From Yersinia entomophaga (GTDB taxonomy: Bacteria > Pseudomonadota > Gammaproteobacteria > Enterobacterales > Enterobacteriaceae), in assembly GCF_001656035.1 (NCBI RefSeq), contig NZ_CP010029.1, positions 1,871,076 through 1,935,075 on the forward strand: DNA of 64,000 bases, in the 5' to 3' direction. Shown piece after piece: positions 12,285-19,303 of the stretch (position 1 is its first letter; every line of letters begins with the position of its first letter). The notes beneath the pieces were generated by a model. The model ran no database searches. It worked only from the letters and a program-made list of their open reading frames with translations, and was not told the origin of the DNA. A program made the position numbers and the translations under genes.

Positions 12285-12324
12285 AAAAAAAACGGGCCGC
12301 TGAAAAGTGGCCCGTTTTGTTTTT
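12285..12324. terminator. Terminator after rof (bidirectional)
   Basis: A-run, AACGGGCC, loop, GGCCCGTT, T-run. It can serve rof from the left and the convergent cytochrome gene from the right. Confidence 0.88.
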
Positions 12325-12339
12325 AACCAAGGCGAAATA

Positions 12340-12657
12340 TTAGGGTTTAAGGCTGGCATAGTAAGCCGCCAAATCAGACATATCCTCATCGGTCAAACCT
12401 GAAACATAGGCGCGCATCACCTCAGCCTGACCGCCAGAACGCCCGCCGGTTTTATACGCTTTTAGCGATTGCTCAAGATAGAGCGCATTTTGCCCTGCCA
12501 AATTCGGATACATCGGCACCGAAACCTTACCATTCATACCGTGACAGGCAATACAGGCGGCAGACTTCGCCTTACCGGCCTCAATATCATTTTTCGCCAT
12601 TGCAGAAAAACTGCATAGGCTCAACGCCACTGCCAGACACACAACTGATTTCATCAT
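12340..12657 (-). CDS. Small periplasmic class I c-type cytochrome
   Basis: This 105-residue protein has a signal peptide (cleavage likely after AMA, residue 21) and one haem-attachment motif CIACH (35-39). A later Met within EVMRAYVSG is a candidate axial ligand. The mature size of about 84 residues fits cytochrome c553/c5-type electron carriers. ATGs at 12657 and 12654 both follow the Shine-Dalgarno GAGGATCA. It lies between rof and tilS, a spot with no cytochrome gene in E. coli. Electron donor and acceptor cannot be told from sequence. Maturation would need the Ccm system, not in this window. Confidence 0.88.
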   Translation of the reverse strand: MMKSVVCLAVALSLCSFSAMAKNDIEAGKAKSAACIACHGMNGKVSVPMYPNLAGQNALYLEQSLKAYKTGGRSGGQAEVMRAYVSGLTDEDMSDLAAYYASLKP

Positions 12658-12678
12658 TGATCCTCAAGACCGCTTTTA

Positions 12679-14019
12679 TTATTCGTTATTTATTCTGTTA
12701 TTCAGCTGACGCCACTGAACGCACCAGCAGGCTCCGCCTTCTTCGGCTACGCCCTCTGGCGTGATAAATACGCCGATGGCGGCTATCAATTGCTCACCAA
12801 AATACAATAGCGGAATACGTTCGCGCTCCCAAGGCGGAATGCCTAATTCCTGCCACAATTTTTTAGCGCGCCGCGAATGCCGACGCCCAACGATTCTGAT
12901 GTTCCCCTGTAGGCCAAAACGGACGCTAACAGGTTCATTTTCAGCGGGCACTCGGATTTTCTGTCCCTTCTCATCAGCCAGTTCCAAACGTCCCAGCCCG
13001 GCGGGTAGCTCCAACGGCGATGGCACAGACCACGGTAAAACTGTCGTAGTGATGGCTTCCAACTGCGGTAATACATACAAATATTGCCGAAAACGCCGTA
13101 CCTGATGAGGAGCTAACTCCAGCACCGGTTCTGCATCAGCCCGCGCCAACGCCACTTCATTCCAAATTCGCTGTAGCTGTTCTCTGGCGGGCATCGCCAC
13201 GCCTTTCTCTGCCAGCCAACGACGCAGCAAGGCACCGCGTTTAGCTTCCGACATTAGCGCTAAACCGTTGATCGCTAAAGAACCATCCGGTTGCCGTAGT
13301 TGCGCCAAGGGTTCAGATAATAGCTCATCTAACAATTGTTCCTGCTCAGCGCACAACTCCGCACTACGCGCCACCGATCGGGAAAAATGCGGCCAACGTT
13401 CGGATAAAACCGGCAATACTTTCAGACGCAGAAAATTACGATCGAAGCGATCGTCCTGATTGCTATCATCTTCTATCCATGCCAACTGGCAATCTTCGGC
13501 GTAACGCTCTAATTGTTTGCGAGAAATAGCTAATAATGGGCGCAAAATCTGCCCCTCAGCAAATGGCATAGCCGCAGCCATCGAAGCTAAACCCGCAGGG
13601 CCGCTGCCGCGTTTTAACGCCAGTAAAAAGGTTTCACTTTGATCGTCGAGATGCTGAGCAGTAAGTAAGGTTTCTCCTTCTGCCAAGTGGCTGGAAAAGG
13701 CCTGATAACGCGCGGTTCGCGCGGCGGCTTCTATCCCACTGTGGCGCGTATCGAGCTGTACCCGAACAACTTCAAATGGCACATTCCAGCCCTGACACTG
13801 TGCCTGGCAATGTTCCACCCAGTTTTCCGCCAGTGGATTCAAACCATGATGTATATGAATAGCGCGCAGGGTTAGAGACGGCAACAGACTAGCGCGCAGC
13901 TGCACCAAAGCGTGGAGCAACACGCTGGAATCTAGTCCACCGCTGAATCCCACCAGAAAACTGGTTTGCCCACGCAGGTTATCGGCAATATATTCAACGA
14001 GTTGTTGTGGCTGATTCAT
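12679..14019 (-). CDS. tilS: tRNA(Ile)-lysidine synthetase
   Basis: TilS attaches lysine to C34 of the CAU anticodon of tRNA-Ile2, switching it from Met to Ile identity; it is essential in E. coli. The 446-residue protein has the PP-loop ATP-pyrophosphatase motif VGFSGGLDSS near residues 23-32, followed by the long family-specific central and C-terminal substrate-binding domains (TilS_C, with GRRHSRRAKKLWQE). It starts 7 bp after the upstream yaeR stop, suggesting one transcript. Confidence 0.96.
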   Translation of the reverse strand: MNQPQQLVEYIADNLRGQTSFLVGFSGGLDSSVLLHALVQLRASLLPSLTLRAIHIHHGLNPLAENWVEHCQAQCQGWNVPFEVVRVQLDTRHSGIEAAARTARYQAFSSHLAEGETLLTAQHLDDQSETFLLALKRGSGPAGLASMAAAMPFAEGQILRPLLAISRKQLERYAEDCQLAWIEDDSNQDDRFDRNFLRLKVLPVLSERWPHFSRSVARSAELCAEQEQLLDELLSEPLAQLRQPDGSLAINGLALMSEAKRGALLRRWLAEKGVAMPAREQLQRIWNEVALARADAEPVLELAPHQVRRFRQYLYVLPQLEAITTTVLPWSVPSPLELPAGLGRLELADEKGQKIRVPAENEPVSVRFGLQGNIRIVGRRHSRRAKKLWQELGIPPWERERIPLLYFGEQLIAAIGVFITPEGVAEEGGACWCVQWRQLNNRINNE

Positions 14020-14026
14020 CGATACA

Positions 14027-14428
14027 TCACCGAGACGGCTTCAATTCATACAGTTCCAACGGCAGCCCGTCCGGATCCTGAAAGAAAGTGAAACGCGATT
14101 GTGTATAAGGATCGATTCGCACCGTTTCACAAGCCACGCCCTTCTCAGCCAATTGCTTAACGCTCAAATCAATATCATCTACCTGAAACGCCAGGTGACG
14201 TAAGCCACAGGCTTCCGGGCGGCTTGGCCGCGCAGCCGGAGCCGGGAAGGAAAATAACTCAATGATATAATTATCGTTTAATGCCAAATCGGCTTTCCAG
14301 GAATCACGCTCTGCGCGATAAACCTCACTCAGCAAAGCGAATCCCAATACGTCGCAGTAGAAATCCTTGCTGACCTGATAATCTGAGCCGATCACCGCAA
14401 TATGGTGAATCTGGCGAATGTCCAACAT
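14027..14428 (-). CDS. yaeR: VOC-family metalloenzyme (glyoxalase-like) YaeR
   Basis: This 133-residue single-domain vicinal-oxygen-chelate protein closely resembles E. coli YaeR (GloA2). HHIAVIGSDY begins the domain, and CGLRHLAFQVDD and the closing DPDGLPLELYE carry the usual His and Glu metal positions. I chose ATG at 14428 (MLDIRQIHH) because a GGAG Shine-Dalgarno precedes it; ATG at 14443 lacks one. Substrate is unproven. It sits between ldcC and tilS as in E. coli. Confidence 0.9.
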   Translation of the reverse strand: MLDIRQIHHIAVIGSDYQVSKDFYCDVLGFALLSEVYRAERDSWKADLALNDNYIIELFSFPAPAARPSRPEACGLRHLAFQVDDIDLSVKQLAEKGVACETVRIDPYTQSRFTFFQDPDGLPLELYELKPSR

Positions 14429-14478
14429 GGCTGGCTCCATCATTATTTTTCACCCGCTGGCTAACGGGTGATGGGTTA

Positions 14479-16617
14479 TCAACTGGTTTTCAGCACCTTA
14501 ACCATATATCGTCCATCGTCGGCCAGATGAGCGCCGTGAATATCGGTTTCAAAGCCGGGATAGTGCTCGCCGATAGCACACAGCATCAGCAGGAAATCCA
14601 ACACCGCTCGGCTTTCTTCGGTAATCATTTCACCCGGCATCACCACGGGTACGCCCGGCGGATAAGGCAGAATCATATTGGCAACCACTTTGCCAATCAG
14701 ATCACCCATTTCACATTCTTCTATATTACCGCGGATTTGCTGTTGGAACATATCGTAAGGCGTCAGTTTCATTTCCGGCAATACGCTAAAGGACTGATGC
14801 ATTAGACGCGGCAAGTCATGGTGACGAATAAGTTGATGTATGCCGGCGGCGAGATCCTGAATTCGCATATGACGATAAAAATCAGGATCTTCCGCATACA
14901 AATCCGGCAGCATATTTTTGACACGTAAATTCAGATCATAGGCGCGCTTAAACTCCATCAGCCCACGTAATAAACTCATGGCTTTGGTTTTATCTATACC
15001 AATACTGAACAGGAACAATAAGTTATACGGCCCGGTTTTCTCAACTATAACGCCACGCTCATCGAGAAATTTTGCCACTAGAGCGGCAGGAATACCTTCC
15101 TCCGTCAACTGCCCATCACTGTTCATTCCCGGCATCAGAATCGTGACTTTAATCGGGTCCAGATACATATGATCAGCGTCTGCCTTAGCAAAGCCATGCC
15201 AGTTTTCGCCCGGCTCTAGCGGCCAGCACTGGATGTCTTCAATATCATCTGGCTGCCAGACGTCAAAGAACCAGTTATCGCTTTCGGCTCTCAAGCGCTT
15301 AACTTCTTTACGGAAATGCATCGCGCGCTCAATAGAGCGCTGAATCAGCCGTTTGCCCGGTTTACCTCGCATCATGGCGGCTGCCGTTTCCATTGAGGCC
15401 ACGATACCGTAATGTGGGGAAGTGGTCGTGTGCATCATATAGGCTTCATTAAAGGTCGATTCGTTATAATCGCCTTTTATATGAATCATCGAAGCCTGAG
15501 AAAATGCGGCCAGTAATTTATGCGTCGATTGGGTTTCGTAAATAACTTTACCGGGAATCCTATCGCCGCTCATTCCACTCTTACCATCGTAGATCTGGTG
15601 AAATTGAGTGTAAGGCACCCAAGCAGAATCAAAATGTATCGAAGGAACGTCCAGAGTCTGTTTAATATAATCGGTGTTATACAACAGACCGTCATAGGTT
15701 GAGTTAGTAATAACCGCATGGACAGGCCAGGTAGCCCCCGCCGTTTGCGCGATCTTTTCGTTGATGCTTTCGCGAGTAAACTCTCTCTTCGGTATTCCGC
15801 CCAAAATACCGTAGGCATTACGCGCAGGCCGCAAATATAGCGGCGTGATATCGCTCATCATCAATAAATGCGTCAGTGACTTATGACAATTACGGTCGAT
15901 CAATATGCTGCAACCGGCTGGGGCAGAATACATGCCGACGATTTTATTGGCGGTCGACGTACCGTTGGTCACCATATAACTTTTTTCGGCGTTGAAAGTA
16001 CGCGCGATATACTCTTCGGCTTCTAAATGCGGGCCGCTATGATCCAGTAAAGACCCCAGTTCGGTCACCGAAATAGAAATATCGGCTTTTAAGGTATTGG
16101 CGCCAAAGAAATCATAAAATAGGCTCCCCACCGGGCTTTTCTGAAATGCCGTGCCCGCCATGTGCCCTGGGGTGCAAAACGTATATTTTCCCTCTTTAAC
16201 ATAGTGAAACAACGCTTTGGTCAGCGGCGGCGTGATGACATCAATATACTCGGCGGTATACTGCTCAATATGCTGAGCAATATCATCGGCTGCGTTAAGC
16301 GCATATTCGAAGAAATACAGTGCCATGCGCATTTCATTCAGGCTGACATCCAGCGATGAGGTCGTATTGATAAAAGCATAAATCGGCAGGTATTCATTTA
16401 ACTCGTTGATCTCGGTACACAGCGCCATGCTGTGCTGATCCCAATCGAAAATGACGCCAATAATCCGAGCGTTATGTTCAATCAGCTTGAGTAGATCCTG
16501 CCCATCTTTCGGGTAAACCAGTTGAAAACCTTTAGCTTGCAGAGCGCTGTGAAGCTCACGAATTGGCTCATCCTTATAGTAACCCCCCATTGGGCTCATA
16601 ATGGCGATGATATTCAT
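14479..16617 (-). CDS. ldcC: Lysine decarboxylase (LdcC/CadA type)
   Basis: It converts lysine to cadaverine and CO2, consuming a proton, in the cytosol. The 712-residue PLP enzyme has an N-terminal response-regulator-like wing domain, the fold-type I core with TNGTSTANK and the Schiff-base lysine in STHKLLAA (about residue 367), and a C-terminal domain. I chose ATG at 16617 (MNIIAIM) behind GAGGA, as in E. coli LdcC. Position between accA and yaeR argues for ldcC rather than cadA, and no cadB antiporter is adjacent. A role in acid tolerance is inferred from the family. Confidence 0.95.
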   Translation of the reverse strand: MNIIAIMSPMGGYYKDEPIRELHSALQAKGFQLVYPKDGQDLLKLIEHNARIIGVIFDWDQHSMALCTEINELNEYLPIYAFINTTSSLDVSLNEMRMALYFFEYALNAADDIAQHIEQYTAEYIDVITPPLTKALFHYVKEGKYTFCTPGHMAGTAFQKSPVGSLFYDFFGANTLKADISISVTELGSLLDHSGPHLEAEEYIARTFNAEKSYMVTNGTSTANKIVGMYSAPAGCSILIDRNCHKSLTHLLMMSDITPLYLRPARNAYGILGGIPKREFTRESINEKIAQTAGATWPVHAVITNSTYDGLLYNTDYIKQTLDVPSIHFDSAWVPYTQFHQIYDGKSGMSGDRIPGKVIYETQSTHKLLAAFSQASMIHIKGDYNESTFNEAYMMHTTTSPHYGIVASMETAAAMMRGKPGKRLIQRSIERAMHFRKEVKRLRAESDNWFFDVWQPDDIEDIQCWPLEPGENWHGFAKADADHMYLDPIKVTILMPGMNSDGQLTEEGIPAALVAKFLDERGVIVEKTGPYNLLFLFSIGIDKTKAMSLLRGLMEFKRAYDLNLRVKNMLPDLYAEDPDFYRHMRIQDLAAGIHQLIRHHDLPRLMHQSFSVLPEMKLTPYDMFQQQIRGNIEECEMGDLIGKVVANMILPYPPGVPVVMPGEMITEESRAVLDFLLMLCAIGEHYPGFETDIHGAHLADDGRYMVKVLKTS

Positions 16618-16984
16618 TTGTATAGTCCTCACATTTTTATTTATCCCTATAACAACATGAAAACTCGCCGCTGTGTACCTAATTAGATAATAATGTTGGA
16701 AATTCTATATCAGACACCATGCCATATATTGACTGCATTCTGGACAAAATAATAAATTTAATCACCGAGTGAATTAATCGGGCGAGATTAAAGCCACAAT
16801 TAAAACTAAAAAAGAGAACGATCAGACAATAATAATTATCAAAACAAGCCCAGCCAGCAAATTAAATAACATCAAGTAATAATCAAAATGTAACTTATTT
16901 TAAGGCTTTTAAATTTTTGATTTACATTTAACACTTCACCATCAAAATATAATATTTTATTTCACAGGTTATAAGGATGGTGTT
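16618..16984. other. A+T-rich divergent intergenic region between ldcC and the toxin-like pair
   Basis: About 367 bp separate the divergent ldcC and ADP-ribosyltransferase genes. The stretch is visibly richer in A and T than the flanking genes, and I see no open frame, insertion sequence or tRNA in it. It must hold both promoters. A TATAAT candidate for the toxin gene lies at 16948-16953. Confidence 0.7.
16948..16953 (+). promoter_or_regulatory. Candidate -10 element for the toxin-like operon
   Basis: TATAAT lies 32 bp before the start codon at 16985. No convincing -35 hexamer is present at 16-18 bp (the sequence there is CATTTA), which would suit a weak or activator-dependent promoter. Candidate only. 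Confidence 0.35.
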
Positions 16985-17854
16985 ATGCAGGGAAAGTTTC
17001 TCTCTCTATTAATCAATACACTGTTTATTATTGGACTTCTATTTTTTTATATATCCGCCAGCTATGCTATTTACCCCGTTAACCTGGTATACCGCGCCGA
17101 CACCCGGGACTTAGGGGAGATAAATGCAGCTAACGGAATGCGTCCTTGGGCAGGCCCACGCGTTGATTATGATCTTATACATCATTTTGATGGAGAATCT
17201 GTCGATGATTACACCAGTGCCTTTGTCTCTACCAGCGCTTCGTTTCGTCATAGCATCGAGCACGCAGCATCACTTGCCAGAGCCAATAGCGAAGAGCCTT
17301 TTGAGGAAGACTTTCGAATTTTTATCTATGCCATAAGGCCAGAGTCAAACTTCTATGAAGTCGAAGGTTCTATCGCACATGCCAGAGATACCAGCGCCGA
17401 ACACTCACCACGACAAGCCGGATTATCAGCGCTATTGCATAATTATGGCGGAATGGAGGAATGGGTGGCGCTGGAAGGTATATCGGCGGAGCGGATCATT
17501 TCTTTTATCGAAATAACCGGAGAAATATTGCAGAATTATTATCAATCCGGTCAGCTATTTTCAAATGGCTTTTGGATAAATCGATGGCAGCCAAATTTAG
17601 GTTATAACTCAGCCAACGATGGTGATATCAGTAGCTCAGAATTTTATACCCATATTGGCAATCCGCGAGGTTATCGTGATGTAATACAAGGTGAAACACT
17701 GCCCCCATTAGCCGCCTCTTTTACTTGTATAACTCCCAACTCCAATTCCATGAAGAAAAGGCAGTTACAAAATAAAAGATGTAAAACCAGAAAAGGCAGA
17801 CATTTTTATTTCGTCAACAGACTTATTGCGGCATTAGAGAATAACGTTGAATAA
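16985..17854 (+). CDS. Putative secreted ADP-ribosyltransferase toxin, A subunit (pertussis toxin S1-like)
   Basis: This 289-residue protein has a signal peptide (cleavage likely after SYA28) and a domain like pertussis toxin S1 and ArtA/PltA. Arg37 in VYRADTR falls at mature residue 9, the position of S1 Arg9. Trp55 in GMRPWAG, His67 in IHHFDG, the NAD-pocket motif FVSTS (80-84) and a Glu pair E158-E159 in GGMEEWVAL match S1 Trp26, His35, STS and Glu129. The block FIYAIRPESNFY resembles S1 FIYEVRADNNFY. The only two cysteines, 248 and 266, flank a basic loop (MKKRQLQNKR), like the nicking loop between A1 and A2. The last 23 residues would be the A2 tail entering a B pentamer. The start follows AAGGA. 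Host substrate is unknown. Confidence 0.88.
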   Translation: MQGKFLSLLINTLFIIGLLFFYISASYAIYPVNLVYRADTRDLGEINAANGMRPWAGPRVDYDLIHHFDGESVDDYTSAFVSTSASFRHSIEHAASLARANSEEPFEEDFRIFIYAIRPESNFYEVEGSIAHARDTSAEHSPRQAGLSALLHNYGGMEEWVALEGISAERIISFIEITGEILQNYYQSGQLFSNGFWINRWQPNLGYNSANDGDISSSEFYTHIGNPRGYRDVIQGETLPPLAASFTCITPNSNSMKKRQLQNKRCKTRKGRHFYFVNRLIAALENNVE

Positions 17855-17914
17855 ATAAACATATCTCAATGAGATATTAACCCACCATAATATAAATGAT
17901 ACACGGAGGTTATT

Positions 17915-18259
17915 TTGAATAAACCGATTATTTTTTCTCTGTTTGTTTCATTAACGCCTATTGCCTTTGCCGATGATACTCCTGGCTCCAGTTATGTCAT
18001 CGATGGGACCGTCGCGGCCATTCGCGTATCGGATCAGGGGTGTCGGATTTCATTTAGTGAGAGAACCGAACCACGCGAAAATATGGTCTGGCATTTTAGT
18101 GACGTACCGATAATCTGTAATCTGGCTAAAACGGCTTATGTACTGCGGGAAAAGGTCAGAGTAAACGTGGAGATAAACCCGGATAAAAGTTACGTTAACA
18201 CTATTTCTAGTATTATTCTTGGCGATACCAACTCAAAGTGGTTACCCAATAATCTCTGA
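17915..18259 (+). CDS. Putative AB5-type toxin B subunit (small secreted protein)
   Basis: This 114-residue protein has a clear signal peptide (cleavage likely after AFA19), leaving about 95 residues with two cysteines (43 and 68). Size, secretion and position 60 bp after the A-chain gene fit a B subunit of the ArtB/PltB/SubB type. REKVRVNVEINPDKSYVNTI has the same spacing of hydrophobic residues and VNT as the C-terminal strands I recall in PltB (SVRIHV then VNTFS). The start is TTG behind a strong GGAGG; the nearby ATG at 17896 is out of frame. The B role is inference; the secreted two-Cys protein is plain. Confidence 0.68.
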   Translation: MNKPIIFSLFVSLTPIAFADDTPGSSYVIDGTVAAIRVSDQGCRISFSERTEPRENMVWHFSDVPIICNLAKTAYVLREKVRVNVEINPDKSYVNTISSIILGDTNSKWLPNNL

Positions 18260-18282
18260 TTGAGCGGCTATTATTGCCCAAT

Positions 18283-18317
18283 AAAAAACCCGGAGTCAAA
18301 GTGAGTCCGGGTTTTTG
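18283..18317. terminator. Terminator between the toxin-like operon and accA
   Basis: AAAAACCCGGA and TCCGGGTTTTT form an 11-bp stem around a 10-nt loop, with A and T runs on the two sides. It closes the rightward toxin-like operon and the leftward accA transcript. Confidence 0.87.
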
Positions 18318-18331
18318 TCTGAAAGATTAAA

Positions 18332-19291
18332 TCAGCAATAGCCGTAGTTCATCAACCGCTGGTAGCGGCGATTCAGCAACTCATCGTTATTCAACACATC
18401 CAGATCGCTCAGATCGGCCAGCAATTGCGCTTTCAGTGAAGCGGCAATGGCCTGATAATCGCGATGTGCACCGCCTAAAGGTTCAGGAATCACGGAATCG
18501 ATCATCTTGAGCTCTTTCAGGCGTGGCGCGGTAATACCCATAGCTTCGGCAGCTAACGGCGCTTTATCCGCACTTTTCCACAGAATTGACGCACAGCCTT
18601 CCGGCGAAATCACCGAGTAAGTGCTGTACTGCAACATATTCACTTTGTCGCCTACGCCAATCGCCAACGCGCCACCGGAGCCGCCTTCACCGATAACGGT
18701 ACAGACGATAGGCACATTCAGACGAGACATTTCGCGCAGGTTACGGGCAATGGCCTCTGACTGGCCGCGTTCTTCGGCGCCAACGCCAGGGTAAGCCCCC
18801 GGAGTATCAATGAAAGTAATGATCGGCAGCTTGAAGCGCTCAGCCATTTCCATCAAACGCAGCGCTTTACGGTAGCCTTCTGGAGCAGGCATACCGAAGT
18901 TGCGACGAATTTTTTCTTTGGTTTCACGGCCTTTCTGATGACCAATGATCATCACCGGACGGCCTTCCAAACGGGCAATTCCGCCGACGATAGCTTTATC
19001 ATCAGCATAGGCACGGTCACCTGCCAGCTCTTCGAAATCCGTAAAAATGTTAGCGATATAATCCAGGGTATAAGGACGTCGCGGATGGCGCGCTAATTGA
19101 GCGACCTGCCAAGCCCCGAGGTCCGAAAAAATCTTCCGCGTCAGCTCAACGCTTTTCTCACGCAGACGCTGGACCTCTTCATCCAGATTAATATCTAATT
19201 TTTCGTCTTGACGGCTGACTGCAGTCAGCGAGTCAATTTTCGCTTCCAGCTCTGCAATCGGCTGTTCAAAATCAAGAAAATTCAGACTCAT
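18332..19291 (-). CDS. accA: Acetyl-CoA carboxylase carboxyltransferase, alpha subunit
   Basis: AccA with AccD transfers the carboxyl group from biotin-AccB to acetyl-CoA, the first step of fatty-acid synthesis. Its 319 residues equal E. coli AccA. An N-terminal helical region precedes the crotonase-like carboxyltransferase core with [20 protein letters not shown] and [15 protein letters not shown]. It follows dnaE by 12 bp, as in E. coli, and ends at a shared terminator. Confidence 0.97.
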   Translation of the reverse strand: MSLNFLDFEQPIAELEAKIDSLTAVSRQDEKLDINLDEEVQRLREKSVELTRKIFSDLGAWQVAQLARHPRRPYTLDYIANIFTDFEELAGDRAYADDKAIVGGIARLEGRPVMIIGHQKGRETKEKIRRNFGMPAPEGYRKALRLMEMAERFKLPIITFIDTPGAYPGVGAEERGQSEAIARNLREMSRLNVPIVCTVIGEGGSGGALAIGVGDKVNMLQYSTYSVISPEGCASILWKSADKAPLAAEAMGITAPRLKELKMIDSVIPEPLGGAHRDYQAIAASLKAQLLADLSDLDVLNNDELLNRRYQRLMNYGYC

Positions 19292-19303
19292 AGCATTCCT
19301 ATT

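Noticed and set aside
16618..18331. Prophage or integrative element carrying the toxin-like genes
   Set aside because: No integrase, transposase, attachment-site repeat or tRNA target was found on either side; only the two genes and their terminator are present.
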